Source of the DNA: Taudactylus pleione
Taxonomy: Eukaryota > Chordata > Amphibia > Anura > Myobatrachidae
Reading direction: 5' to 3'
NCBI GenBank assembly: GCA_031769625.1
Contig: JAUIMM010000126.1
Coordinates: forward strand, 2,566,001-2,630,000
Length of the DNA stretch: 64,000 nucleotides
Shown here in pieces: positions 33,983 to 45,678 of this stretch (its first letter is position 1; each line of letters opens with the position of its first letter). A program made the translations under genes and the position numbers. The notes below the pieces were generated by a model. That model did not search any database and had not been told where the DNA came from. It worked only from the letters and a program-made list of their open reading frames with translations.

Positions 33983-36140
33983 CAGAGATGTGCATGGACC
34001 AACGTATTTTGGTTCTAAAACATCATCGTGTTTTGGTTTTGCCAAAACCATCCTCACATGTTTTGGTTTTGGATCGGTATTTAAGAAAAAAAATAGCTTA
34101 AATCAGTCATTTGGGCCTGTTTCGGTTCCTACAGTATTATTAACCTCAATAATATTTATTTCCCATCATTTCCAGCCAATTTAGACCACCTCACAGCTCA
34201 CAATATTGTTTTCACCAATATTGGCCAAAGGCTGCAGCAAGCTGGCTGGCTAAACTAAGCAACAGAGCAGCTGCTCAAACACACTGTGGTTTAAAAGAAT
34301 GTAGCACATCTATGAAACAAAGTGGAACAGCAGTGGCAGACAGGATAGCAGTTTAATAAAGTCAAACACAGGAGTAAAATCACAATTTGAACCAGGCATT
34401 AATAAAATCACTCTGTTGGGAAATCATTGCAATTCAACCATATGGTAAGTTAGGATAATTTGTGTATGTCTTAATGGAGAGATGGATGACCAAGCATGAT
34501 TCTGGCCACAGCTGCTTACATATACAAAATGGAGCAATGAGAAAGAAGACTAACAAGTGATACTTAAGATAACTCTCCCCAAAAAACAATATTTGGAATA
34601 ACAAGCAAGAGAGAATACTTCAAAGGTTCAGACATTGCAGCCAGGCTTGTGGGAAAACAAAGGACAGCATTTGGACAGCTACAGGTTGCTATGTTATGAT
34701 GTAGAATAAACACAAAGGACCTGAACACTCTGCTATAATCTTTCCTGCTGTCAGGGTGATGGGCTCTGAGAATAAGGGTGTGTGGGCTTCCTGTGGGAGT
34801 CATATACCCCCGACTATAGGGTAAAGACCAAGCCCCAGTCTCCCATCTATCCACTCCATGACAACAAACCCCTGCCGATGGAGGAGCCCTGGAACCTTAC
34901 AACAGTGGCCCATTACAACCTAGCTATCATACCCTCCTCCATGTCTCAGATACCCTATAGCATGGGAATGGCTCTATGATCACTCTCTGCTGCTGTTCCC
35001 TGGAAGTCTTTCCTGGACTCCTCCAATCAGGTAAAACATGTTCACAAAAAGGCCCATGTCACTGAGAGGATCACCATTTCAGGCTACCGGTACCCTCTGC
35101 CACAATAACCTTAATGCTGCAGACTTCCCATAGGGCTGAAAGTAGGCAGTAATTTGGCACTCCCCCCTATACCCCCCCCCCAAAAAAATGAGGGTGTTCT
35201 TCTGAAAAGGGAGTGTGGTTTTGTGACACAGTAATGCCCTTTACACATTATGCCACACTAAGTAATGCCACACAATAATTCCCCTTATACATTTTGCCAC
35301 ACAGTATTACCCCTTATATGTTATACCACCATAGTGGTGCTGCTTATACATGTTACGCCACAGTAGAGCCCCTTATACACATTCCACTACAGTAGAGTTC
35401 TTATACATATTACACCACTGTAGACCGGCTAATACATATTAAGCCACAGTAGAGCCCCTTTTATACATTATGCCATGGTAGAGCCCCTTATACATTTTGA
35501 ACCACAGTAGAGCCCCTTATACACGTTACACCACAGTAGAGTCACTTATACATGTTACGCCACAGTAGAGCCCCTTATACACATTATACCATGGTAGAGC
35601 CCCTCCACCTCCCTCTTCCTCATTCCTCCATCTCATCATTCCTCATCCTCATTTCTCCTTCTCATCATTCATCCTCATCCCTCCTTCTCATTATTCCTCC
35701 TTCTTATCATTCCTCCTCTCATCCCTCAATCACATAATTCCTGTTTCTCATCATTCCTCCTCCTCATTCCTTCATCATTCCCCTCCCCATCCTCCCAGGA
35801 GCAGCTATGCTTACCTCTGTGCTGCGGCCACTGCTGACAGGAACCTCTTGTGGTTTCTGTCACTTCTGCCTGTCGGATCCAATCAGCGGACGCTACCATT
35901 TTAACAAGCCACTGGTTGGCTGAGAGACAGCCATTCTCAGCCAACCAGCAGCCTGTTACCATGGTAGCAGCAGCTGACTGGATCTGAGAGACAGAAGTGA
36001 CAGAAACCAAAACACGTAGATCCGATGCAGAAAATAGGACATTTTTGCCCATTTTCAGATCTGAACCTGGCAGGAACACCCGAGCCGGAACTCGATCCAC
36101 TCGGAACCTCTAAGTTCATGTGGGTTCAGTTTCAGGAAAG
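33983..36140. mobile_element. Probable hAT element of the 10955 family, composite
   Basis: The left end (CAGAGATGTGCATGGACC, then TTTTGGTTTTGCCAAAACC and TATTATTAACCTCAATAA) matches the left part of the 10955-11397 MITE and the 3' end at 58132. The right part near 36060-36140 (GGAACCTCTAAGTTCATG, TGGGTTCAG) matches that MITE's right part. The intervening 2 kb includes the minisatellite at 35210-35600 and an inverted repeat at about 35840-36010 (TTTCTGTCACTTCTG against CAGAAGTGACAGAAA). No transposase was found. The right boundary is uncertain. Confidence 0.4.
35210..35600. repeat. 31-bp minisatellite, reverse orientation
   Basis: Units like CCCCTTATACACATTATGCC, then ACAGTAGAG, repeat about twelve times. 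It is the reverse complement of the array at 36455-36990. Confidence 0.85.
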
Positions 36141-36454
36141 AGTGCTGCAGGTAGTGAAAAGAAAAGAACTAAATGAAGCTCACCACTGCAGCCTTTCCCA
36201 ATTTACCAGTAGATGGCCTTGGCCACTGGTAATTTACCCCTCCCCCTCCGTAGATTCCCAGGTGTAGGGCATTAGGCCCATGGCTTCAATTAGGCCACAG
36301 GCCTGTAGGGCATGTTAGGTGGGCAGATTGCCCATGCCACAAGTAAAGGTCACTTTATGTGCCCAAAGGTAGACAGGCAATAGCCTGGGCTCTCGGTGGA
36401 TGGCCGGGCATTAGGCCCAGTCCACTCTTTACTATTGGATAGATAAGGGGTCCC

Positions 36455-36990
36455 CTACTGTGTGGCATAATGTGAATAAGAGGTACAGCTGTGTGACATA
36501 ATGCTCTACTATGTGGTGTAATGTGAATAAGGGGCTCTACTGTGTGGCATAATGTGTATAAGGAGTTCTACTCTGTGGCATAATGTGAACAAGGGGCTCT
36601 ACATTGTGACTTAATGTGTATAAGGGGCTCTACTGTCTGGCATAATGTGTATAAAGGCTCTACCATGTGGCATAATCTGTATAAGTGGCTCTACTGTGTG
36701 GCATAATGTGAATAAGGGGCTCTATGTGGAATACTGTGTTTAAGGGGTTCTACTGTGTGGCATAATGAATATAAGGGGTACTACTGTGTGGCATAATGTG
36801 TATAAGGGACTCTACTGTGTGATGTAATGTGTATAAAGGGCTCTACTGTGTGGCATAATGTGTGTAAGGGATACTACTGTGTGGCATAATATGTATAAGG
36901 GATACTACTATGTCACATAATGTGAATAATGGGGCTCTACTGTGTGGCATAATGTGTATAAGGGGCTCTACTGTGTGGCTTAATGTGAAC
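36455..36990. repeat. 31-bp minisatellite, forward orientation
   Basis: The unit is TGTGTGGCATAATGTGTATA followed by AGGGGCTCTAC. About seventeen drifting copies are present. The same unit also occurs at 46175-46385 inside a hAT element. Confidence 0.9.
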
Positions 36991-38669
36991 GGGGTAAATT
37001 TGAGACATGTCAAGAGTACATATTTGTTGGTGGGCATTTATGGGAAGAGGTGAGATTATTATTAAAAAAAACAAATAACTCTGAGCTTTTATTTAGCTAT
37101 TTTACCCTTTTTTTCTTTTTAACATTTTTTAATATTTTTGGGGTGGCGATGGAATAAATATATAAAGAAAGTAATAAACATTTAATACGTTTAATGAATA
37201 ATATGATATGGAAAAAGTGTAAGATGATTTATAACCAATGTAAATAGGTATTTATTTACATGTGTTATGTCTTGAAAAATAAAGCAGGCCAATTCTTAGA
37301 AGGATACCTTTTATTGATTTTACATGCCAATGTTTGCAGCAGAAAACAACTATAATTTCCTTTATCATTGAGGTAATGCTTAAAACTAAGGTCTCTACTC
37401 CTTGGTAAATGTATTGACACAAGTTGATGAAAATCTTATATAAATAATATCAATACATGCTGCAATTAAGTAGTTTCAGGCCTAATTGAATGTATATCAT
37501 AGGTCTAAAATAACCAGCATTAACAATCAGCATCTGATCATGATCTTTCAGATGCTTGAAACTGTCTTGTGGCTAACACTGCAATACTTGTTCCTTCTTT
37601 CATTTCTTATTGTCATATTTCTGTGTGAGTATTTTAAGTATATTTTCTCCATGTTTTGTATGTACATATAGAAAAAAGGTGCGGGAGACAATGCTATGTT
37701 GTTCTATTTCCTTGCCTCTTTATTTTACCTAACTTTACTTTTGTTGCAACCGATATTTAGATTTAAAATTGACATGTACAGAATTACCGCTGAATGCTTT
37801 TTCATCTGATCTGCTGTTGACAGTGTTGAGACTGATGACTTGTGCTTTTATGTATTTTTCCTCTGAAGTGTGTAATTCAGAGTTTAGAATACAGACATGA
37901 TGAAGACTTGCTAGCTATAAAACATTTTAATGAACCAACATAAGAGCTCTTCATAGATGAAAAAGAACTGGCACTCCAAAGATATATAGATACACATGGC
38001 TGTCAAAGCAATGAAATGTTATCTTTGATGTATTGATTTACATTCCATCTTATGGCCAAAACTTGTAAATCAGCTTTTAACTAGTACAAATATAAATAAT
38101 CAATGATAAAGACATATCATACAGTAGTCTGTAAAACTTAATCAACATCCTATTAACGTAAGTCTACTAACTCTATGCTACATCCAAAAACATTTCACAC
38201 ATTATCTAAGATAAAAAAGGGCCAGCAATTTATATAAAACATCCTCTGCCCAAGATCCCTTATATACAATTAACATACACATAAACATCAGGGCTAATTT
38301 AGTCAAGCTTATTCCTACCTACTAATATGTCTTTGGACCCATGGCATAGCTATTTGCCCTGTTACACTGTTTTATTCTTTAACTCAGTAAACATTAATAA
38401 GCTCTCAATCACATGTGCTAATTTTTATATATGAATCAATTTCAATGATTTTCTTAAATAATATATGATATTGATAATGATAACAGAAATAATATTACTA
38501 TAAGTGTTATTTTGTGAAAAAGATTAATATTCTGGATCTCACGTAGGAGTTTCATAATCATATGAATGTACAGTAAATGCAATTCAGTAGCATATGCAGC
38601 AAGCCTTGGACATTTATATAGCTGCCAGACTGTCACATGAGTGCATCTGTAACTATTAATCCAATCATA
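36991..38669. other. AT-rich unique DNA
   Basis: No gene or repeat end recognised. Confidence 0.4.
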
Positions 38670-39249
38670 GGGCCTGATTCATTACAGATCGCAACTGCGA
38701 ATGCAATAGTGATTAAGCACGCAGTTCCACTGCGATAGTATGCTAATCCATTGCAATCATTATGCCATCGCAGCACATACTAAGGACGCCACTTTACCTT
38801 ACACACATCCGTAATGTTTAGCAAGACTGCAATAACATTGGTACAATTGAGTACCATCGCAGCCTCACGTACACTTGCACAAGCCCTGACCTTACTCAGG
38901 AATTGCTAACCTCATCGCAAGCTCTGAGAGCTCAGGCTGCATATGGCATCGCACTGGATAATTTATGCACACCCCTGCAACGGCGTTCAAACGCACTAGC
39001 ACGCCTGTGTTTTGCCGGCCACCCCCCGTCACCACCCACAAACGGTACTTCCTGTCAACCACTCTGTGATGGGTCTGCATAGTCACTGCAGACCCATCGC
39101 AGAGTGATGGGGTGATCGGCAAAAAGCAGGCGTGCCAGTGCGTTTGAACGGTTCGCATATGCGCAGTGCGATGCACATGCATGCGCAAAATGCAACAATC
39201 GGTCGATTGCGTGCGTAATCGCAGTTGTGATCGGTATTGAATCAGGCCC
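38670..39249. mobile_element. Harbinger-like foldback MITE, TSD ATA
   Basis: It starts GGGCCTGATTCATTACAG and ends GTATTGAATCAGGCCC, flanked by ATA on both sides (38667-38669, 39250-39252). Inside, CGTTCAAACGCACTAGCACG near 38985 is inverted near 39128-39150, and GATGGGTCTGCA...TGCAGACCCATC forms a hairpin at about 39060-39106. The element is therefore a nested foldback. The 130-codon open frame is not a gene. Confidence 0.85.
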
Positions 39250-40057
39250 ATAGTAATGTAGTTAACTGTACCTAATAAATGCATATATAATACAAATCTA
39301 TGTACCTATGTAAGAAATAAAAGGTTTGCCAACACTGCAGATCCACCTTGTTCTACAAAATTCCACCTATTTGTTGGTCTTTTGTTCTCTTTGTCTACCT
39401 TACTTTTCTCATTTTAACCTCGTCCTCCAGGCTCCAAGCCATGAGTGACACTAATTTGTTCATGTAGACCACCGCACACTGACAGTTTACCATTGACAAT
39501 GCCACAAATACAGATCCATTTTATTTTCTGCTGGGACTACAGGTAAGCTTGTACTGTTGCTCTTTACATGTAGTATATCAATAAATATTATCTTAACAAA
39601 TACAATAGGATGGCTCCCTCATGGCCTCTCCTGTGTTGCTTAGGGCATATATATTTACCATTAAAAAAATTATGTGGATCTAGAGTTTTGGCAAACTGGA
39701 CTCAATAATCAGAACAGTCATTCTATTTTTTATTACAAGTATGCATACTTTACATATGCTTTTATTGGATGTACTTAACCACTGTACCATGAGCAGTCTC
39801 GTAAGTTCATAGCAATTATATTTAGTTATAGGAGCAATCATCCTAAAATCTGGAACACCTGCCTGTTAAAACGCAAAGAAACAATTGGATGGGTTAACCA
39901 AGATCCACTCGTATAACTGTGCTCGTAAATGACAAAAGCATACTTAATTGGACACCATTTTTAACAATTGCAAGTCTGGGATCGTGGCAGATTCAATAGA
40001 GTGCAGCTATTAAACACAAAGCTGGGTTTGTGAACTTTCTGCAGTAAATATGCGCAC
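39250..40057. other. Unique DNA, nothing recognised
   Basis: AT-rich, with no coding or repeat signature. Confidence 0.4.
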
Positions 40058-40416
40058 TAAAGGTGCCTACACACATAGCAATATTTTACCCAATCTGGCT
40101 GATTCTGACACATCGGAATGACAGATCGTGTAAAATATGTCCTAATCATGAGTCCCCACTCACAATCACGATGTGGATGTGCGTCCCCGCTGGTCGCACA
40201 TCGCATCTTCAGATCTGCTGTGCTGTAGGGCCGATCTGACAATCTGGGACACGAAGCACTGACAAAAAGAAAGGATGCACAATGGATCGTTTGTACAAAC
40301 ACAAAATCGTGTGCCAAATCATGAGCAGGACTGCCAGGAAGCTTCTGGGGGAGTTTCAAGGGAAATCGTACACATCGTTGGATCGTGAGCACATCACTAT
40401 GCGTGTAGGCACCTTT
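40058..40416. mobile_element. MITE with AAAGGTGCCTACACACATAG ends
   Basis: AAAGGTGCCTACACACATAG at 40059 is inverted as CTATGCGTGTAGGCACCTTT at 40398-40416. The inside is CpG-richer and rich in GATC and CGAT motifs. No clear target duplication. Confidence 0.75.
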
Positions 40417-41099
40417 ACCTTAGATCTCTGGGGATTTTACTGGAAGTGTTGAAAAACACTTGCTTACTATAATTTTTCCCTTGTTAAAAATAAAAACTGT
40501 AAAAATCATCCATTTGACACCTTTTAAGAACCCTTTAAGGTGATGTAATGTTGAAGTACCATGTGGGTCCCGTGATAAGCATTTGCTAATTAAATAGCGA
40601 GGGTGCTTCAATTTGCATGTGAAAAATTGCCCCCAAAATACGCATTAAGTTGACCCATGGTAAAATCTCTGCTTAATGCGATTCATTTAATTAGCCCTTA
40701 AAAGGTATTTAGCTACTGATGTAGTGGGGAGGGGGGGACTTAAATGTAGCAAGAAAAGTGCATCTGGAATCTTTCTGTCACACAGAGACTAACAAAATGG
40801 TAGTAGGTAGGCGGAGTGCGCAAAACCTGCAGCCTATCAACCTCCCGGGATAAAGGTGTCACCACACCTAAACACTAAAACAGTATAAACACAAGAGTTC
40901 GGGTGTCAAATGGTGCTGTATATCAACACAAATAAACACATGTAAGGTGAAAGAATGCCCCAAATAATACTTAGTCCTTGTATAGGTAGCTTGTATCAAG
41001 ACATAATCACATGTCCTTTAAGTAGATTCTTGAGTTGCATGGATGTTCTCAAATGTTGGTATAAAATAAAACAACACAAAAGAAAAACAACCTTATTAA
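40417..41099. other. Unique DNA
   Basis: Nothing recognised. A GC-richer patch near 40790-40860 (GGCGGAGTGCGCAAAACC) is unassigned. Confidence 0.35.
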
Positions 41100-41440
41100 T
41101 GGGTCTTGAAAGTGTCACAAGGTACTGTATATATGGGGATATAGCGGATATTCTAAACACAGGACCTACCCAACTTACACAAAGCAAGTGGGAAATAAAT
41201 GTATAAAGGTATCTTTAAATCGGTGGTTTCTCTATTTACCCACTGGATAGGGAATGTGGACGTACCCCAACTTACAATAAAGAAAGTGGGGTGAATCACA
41301 TAAAGGTATCTTTCTCACGAGACAGTAATTAGGACCAGTGTATAGGTGAATGCGTACCCAAACTCACATCACACGAAGTATGATCAAACTCATAAAGGTT
41401 TCTGTATCGTGGCTCTCTCAATCCTCTTGATCTACCATAG
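41100..41440. repeat. About 95-bp imperfect tandem repeat
   Basis: The phrase ATAAAGGTATCTTT recurs at 41203, 41299 and 41392. Between these, GTACCCCAACTTACA-like text recurs at about 41163, 41262 and 41356. This gives three to four units of 93-99 bases with drift. Confidence 0.75.
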
Positions 41441-41489
41441 AGAGTTTACATTTATATGTAAAATGAGAATAAATGGAAAATAATTCATA

Positions 41490-41835
41490 CTTGCCTACTT
41501 TCATTGACTCCTCTCTGGTAGAAACCTGGAGAGACCTTGCAGCTGGCCACTGAGAGGGCATTGTCGGGCTCTTTGTGTCATTAAACCCTGCCCCCATTGC
41601 AACTTAATACCGCAAATTTAAGAAGAGGAGGAGGGACTAAACTGATGAATTTGCATCATATTGGCCCCTCCCCCACCCTACAGATCTGTGATTCATGATA
41701 TTTCTCTCCCCATCCAGCCCACTTCACTAGGAAGTGGGCAGGATGCGGAAGATCCACCCACTCTTTTGGGTATCTGGGGGATTAGCCAAACAAACAGGGG
41801 TCTCCCAGACGTTCAGGGAGAGTAGGTATTTAGTA
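41490..41835. mobile_element. MITE with CATACTTGCCTACT ends, copy 1
   Basis: The left end ATACTTGCCTACTTTC is inverted at the right as TTCAGGGAGAGTAGGTAT. Inside are ACCTGGAGAGACC-type and CCACCCACTT-type pieces. A related copy is at 62969-63296. Confidence 0.6.
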
Positions 41836-42340
41836 TAAATGTAAAATGAGTATGAACTGAGTGTAATTGTAAAATGAAAAAGCTGAAGCATAATACTAGG
41901 AAATACATGCACTAGCCTCCATTGGCATCAGTCAAACTATAGAAAGAACAAAAACAGCTCTGGGCGTGGAGAAACTGTGCCGAACTGTCACTTCCAGTAG
42001 GATTTTTTATTTTAACCAGCAGATGAACTATATGATGTGCAGATCTAATAATATTGAGAACAAGTTCATGGAATCAGAGGAATCAGCCATGGATTTAATT
42101 TTTATAGACTCGATCATCTCTAGAGGTGGAGTATGGTTTAAGGAGGACAAAAAAGTACTACTGTAGTAGAAATAGGGTTTGGTTAATGTTTTGTTAGTGA
42201 GAGATGTGCATGTAGGAAATGTTATGAGTTATTTTTGCCCTTGAAGTGGATGTCCAAACAATTAAAATCAAGTGCTCCCAGGGTGTTGTGCAGCAGCTAT
42301 CTATTATGGAAGGTCAGAATACTGACCAATCAGCAATAGA
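41836..42340. other. Unique DNA
   Basis: No feature recognised. Confidence 0.35.
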
Positions 42341-42538
42341 GAATTTTTTAAGATAGAAGCGCTTGCGTGTAGAACAAATGAAAAATTGGAGTCAGAATGT
42401 GTAGAGGTATGCACAACATGTAAATAAAGTTTTTTAAATATTTAGAACAGCGGCCGACTAAAAAAGTGGGATCTATATGTGATGCGTGAAAATACTAATG
42501 ACAGGACCAGCAATGTTGGGACTAAGACGAATAAACAA
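42341..42538. repeat. Left arm of a large palindrome
   Basis: These 198 bases are repeated inverted at 42893-42949 plus 43493-43624. They include AAGCGCTTGCGTGTAGAAC, AGCGGCCGACTAAAAAAGTG and TTGGGACTAAGACGAA. The right arm is interrupted by a MITE. The 350-bp centre contains CTGTGACAGCCGTCAAGG and ACGAATGCGG, which resemble a Penelope-like tail, so the whole may be an inverted-end Penelope insertion (inference). Confidence 0.88.
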
Positions 42539-42892
42539 ACATATAACACATATAATGTTTAAAAGCACTTTCCGTGATAAGGTGTATGGTGTTTAAAAAA
42601 CTCAGTATCCCTGTGACAGCCGTCAAGGGACGAATGCGGGTGGACAGGGCTTGGGTCTGACCCTACCTTTCCCTATGCATGATCCCGTGTCCTGCGCGGT
42701 GACCTCTTGATGTTCTACCGCTGTCGGAGGCGCTGGTAGTTGCTATCGGCTGCTTGAAGGGATGATGTTCCACTGAATGACTCGTGCTCCTGTGCAGCTT
42801 GGCTCTGGACGCCGCTTGATCACAGCTCCTGCTCCAAGTGCTCATCAGTACTCGTCAAGTGGTAACGTGAGAATGGGATAGTAACAGATTGT

Positions 42893-43624
42893 TCGTCTTA
42901 GTCCCAACATTGCTGGTCCTGTCATTAGTATTTTCACGCATCACATATAGGGGTCATTCAGACCCGTTCGCGAGCAAAGGATGCTCGCAAACGGGTCGAT
43001 GTTGCCCCACTGCGCATGTGCACGATGGTGGGAGCTCCATCGTGTGCATGTGCGAGACCCGGATAGTGACGGGCTCTCCGTCGCTCCGGGTCTCGCACCA
43101 AAGGGGGGGTGCTGTCGATGTTGATTGACAGCACGCCCCCTTTGGTGGGCGTGCCGGGGGCGTGACTGCCAGACGGAGGCGTTCCCATGGGAACGCCTAT
43201 CGTCTGAGTCCGGCCCCACTGACATCAGTAATGATGTCAGTGGGAGTGATTTTGGCTCTGATAGAGCCAAAATCACTCCTGGGCTTGCGGAAGCGAGACC
43301 CTACCGCAGGGTCTCGTCGCAAGCCCGATGGTCAAAGACCATCGCGACCATCTTTTTGGCCACTCGCATAAGCTGTGGGTGGTCACCCACAGCTATGCGA
43401 CCGGCCGGGAGGCCGCTCCGAATTTAGCTGGGACGGCCCTGATTCAGAGCGAGCGCTCTGGTCAGAGCGTTCAGCTCTGAATCAGGCCCATAGATCCCAC
43501 TTTTTTAGTCGGCCACTGTTCTAAATATTTAAAAAACTTTATTTACATGTTGTGCATACCTCTACAAATTCTGACTCCAATTTTTCATTTGTTCTACACG
43601 CAAGCGCTTCTATCTTAAAAAATT
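42893..43624. repeat. Right arm of the palindrome, split by a MITE
   Basis: The arm reads from TTCGTCTTAGTCCCAAC to the centre of CACATATAGATCCC. There it is cut by the 42950-43489 MITE, and it resumes to 43624 (AAAAAATTC). The uncut junction survives in the left arm at about 42471-42484. Confidence 0.88.
42950..43489. mobile_element. Harbinger-like MITE made of a chain of hairpins, TSD ATA
   Basis: The element starts GGGGTCATTCAGACCC and ends GCTCTGAATCAGGCCC, flanked by ATA on both sides (42947-42949, 43490-43492). Almost its entire length folds into successive inverted repeats. Examples are CACGATGG/CCATCGTG (43021-43044), TGCGAGACCCGG/CCGGGTCTCGCA (43051-43097), a 19-bp arm pair at 43098-43145, GGCGTTCCCATGGGAACGCC (43178-43197), CCCACTGACATCA/TGATGTCAGTGGG (43215-43244), AGTGATTTTGGCTCT/AGAGCCAAAATCACT (43245-43277), and a 17-bp pair at 43365-43399. 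The open frames across it are artefacts of the palindromes. Confidence 0.9.
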
Positions 43625-44224
43625 CTTGAAGTGGATGTACTTTCAGCAGTAAAAAGCAATAGAGAAATATGGAAGGAAGTATACAGGATAGTCAGACTGA
43701 TTGCAAAAAGGATGTACTAGGGTTTAGAATAAAGAATGAAATATGGTTGTTCTTAGTGGCACAGGGGGAGAGGACTATCTTATAATGAATTATAATCTGG
43801 TAGTTTTGTAGAAATATTGTTGTGGAGGAACTGTGACTTTGTTGATTCAAGATAGATCCATGCCTTGGTTTTGTCCTGTGTAAGTAACTGCTGTGTTTAA
43901 CTCCAGTATCAACATAGACAATATTATCAATCATTAGTAGTACAATTACTCTGTAACAGATGCAAGCGTAAAAGGGTACTTAATTGCCTATTAATATGAA
44001 ACACCTGCTCACCTGAATTACTGGTAGGTGGGTGAAAGGGTCACTAAGAAACAGAACATTCTCACTTTCTAGTTGATCCCTTTATGGCACAGAACCCCAC
44101 GCTTTTGTCTTCTGGACTGTAGAAGGAAGTCCATCAGAGTTTGGATCGGGAAACCCCTAACAGCCTAAGATGGTAAAAACACCAAGGAAAATTTTATATT
44201 TTGATTCACAAAGAATAATGTATA
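43625..44224. other. AT-rich unique DNA
   Basis: No feature recognised. Confidence 0.35.
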
Positions 44225-44690
44225 ATGGTGATTAGAAGACCGACAGCATCCCAATGCTCAGAATCCCGACAGGGGCTTAATAAGTATCCTAACCCTCCCC
44301 CCTTCACCCCTAAACCTTAACCCTCCCTTCCTGCATCCTAACCCTAACCCTCACCCCCCTGCAGTCTAACCCTCCTTGTTAGTGCCTAAACCTAACCCTC
44401 ACCCTTGGTACCTAAGCCTAACCCTCCCTCTTTAGCCCTAACCCTAAGCCTCCTCCCCAGTGGTGCCTAAACTTAACCCCCCCTGCCCTCAGCCTAACTC
44501 TTACTCTCCCCACACTCAGCCTAACCCTCCTAGTAGTGCCTAAACCTAGCCCTCCCTCCTCCGCAGCATCAGCATCTCAAGTGATGTCGGGATTCTGGCG
44601 CCGTTATTCTGGCTGCGGATTGGGATTCCTGCGCTGGGATTTCAATGGCCAACTTCCCGACCGCTGCCATCTTAACTGCATCCCTGTATA
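44225..44690. mobile_element. MITE with telomere-like core, copy 2 (reverse)
   Basis: It opens with AGACCGACAGCATCCCAATG and CAGAATCCCGACAGGGG. A run of CCTAACCCTAACCCTC-type units with C-rich spacers follows (44283-44560). It closes with GATGTCGGGATTCTGGCG and CCCGACCGCTGCCAT. It is the reverse-oriented relative of 26540-27005. The exact ends are not set. Confidence 0.6.
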
Positions 44691-44823
44691 ATGGATTGTA
44701 TTCCAGCAAATGGGGAGAAGACAATAAAAGGTCATAAAGTGTAACATCATTTAAATTGACATAGATAAACAGTTAACCTCCACAGAAAAGTACTTTAACT
44801 TTAAGGTACTATTCTTGAGATGG

Positions 44824-45093
44824 TAACACACTGGAGCAATATCTGCCTGATATGTCGTTTCTGGCCGAATTGGAATGACATACCAGCCGGATCATCCAGT
44901 GTGTATGGCCAATCTGCGCGCTCCCGCGGTCGTTAGTAATATCTTCCGGTCGGCCGTAACGATATTGGATGCGGTGCCATGCAAGATAATGAAGGATGGA
45001 AGGAGGGATCATTCGATCTGATGTGTACTGCGGATATGGTATGTTGGCCCATCGGCTGTCATATCGTCCGGGTACACATTGCTCCAGTGTATA
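44824..45093. mobile_element. MITE with ACACTGGAGCAAT ends
   Basis: TAACACACTGGAGCAATATC at the left is inverted as ATTGCTCCAGTGTATA at 45078-45093. The inside has many GATAT/CGGCCG pieces. No coding capacity. Confidence 0.7.
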
Positions 45094-45274
45094 CTCAGCA
45101 TTACACCAAGTAGGTTACTGTTTATGTATGATTAAGTACAAGCAAATGACCCTCATATCAAATCTAAACCTATGCAAATAAACCAAATGGTAGAGGTGCC
45201 TGTCATTTTGCACAACAATATTATTAATAACAAAATACAATTTATAATTAGATGAAAACAAACAAGATATATAA

Positions 45275-45278
<4 letters not shown>

Positions 45279-45318
<40 letters not shown>
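45279..45318. repeat. (AT)n microsatellite
   Basis: Twenty uninterrupted AT units. Confidence 0.95.
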
Positions 45319-45325
<7 letters not shown>

Positions 45326-45678
45326 TATTCACATACTATACCAGTGCTTCAGGTGGTTATTACATATAGATATCACATTAGTTGTGTCACATATTGCTTA
45401 TTTAACACCTTATCCATTGGTCAGAGACTTTGGATTCAGAACACTTTTTGTTCATATATATTTTTTAATTGCATATGCGCATATGTGTCTTGCATGTTTT
45501 AATAAAATTGTAATTTTATTATATTATTTATTACTAGCTGGGATACCCTGTGTTGTCTGAGTTGAAGACTGGACCCTGAAGTACACCTGCAGCCTTTATT
45601 TGTTTTCATTGTCCTCGTCTATAACCCCATTCCATTGATCCTGAAAAGGACCTCACTGTTTGCTAACATGACTGCAAA

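Noticed and set aside
42663..43427. Overlapping open frames of 60-111 codons on both strands
   Set aside because: They lie in a GC-rich MITE made of palindromes, which creates open frames on both strands.
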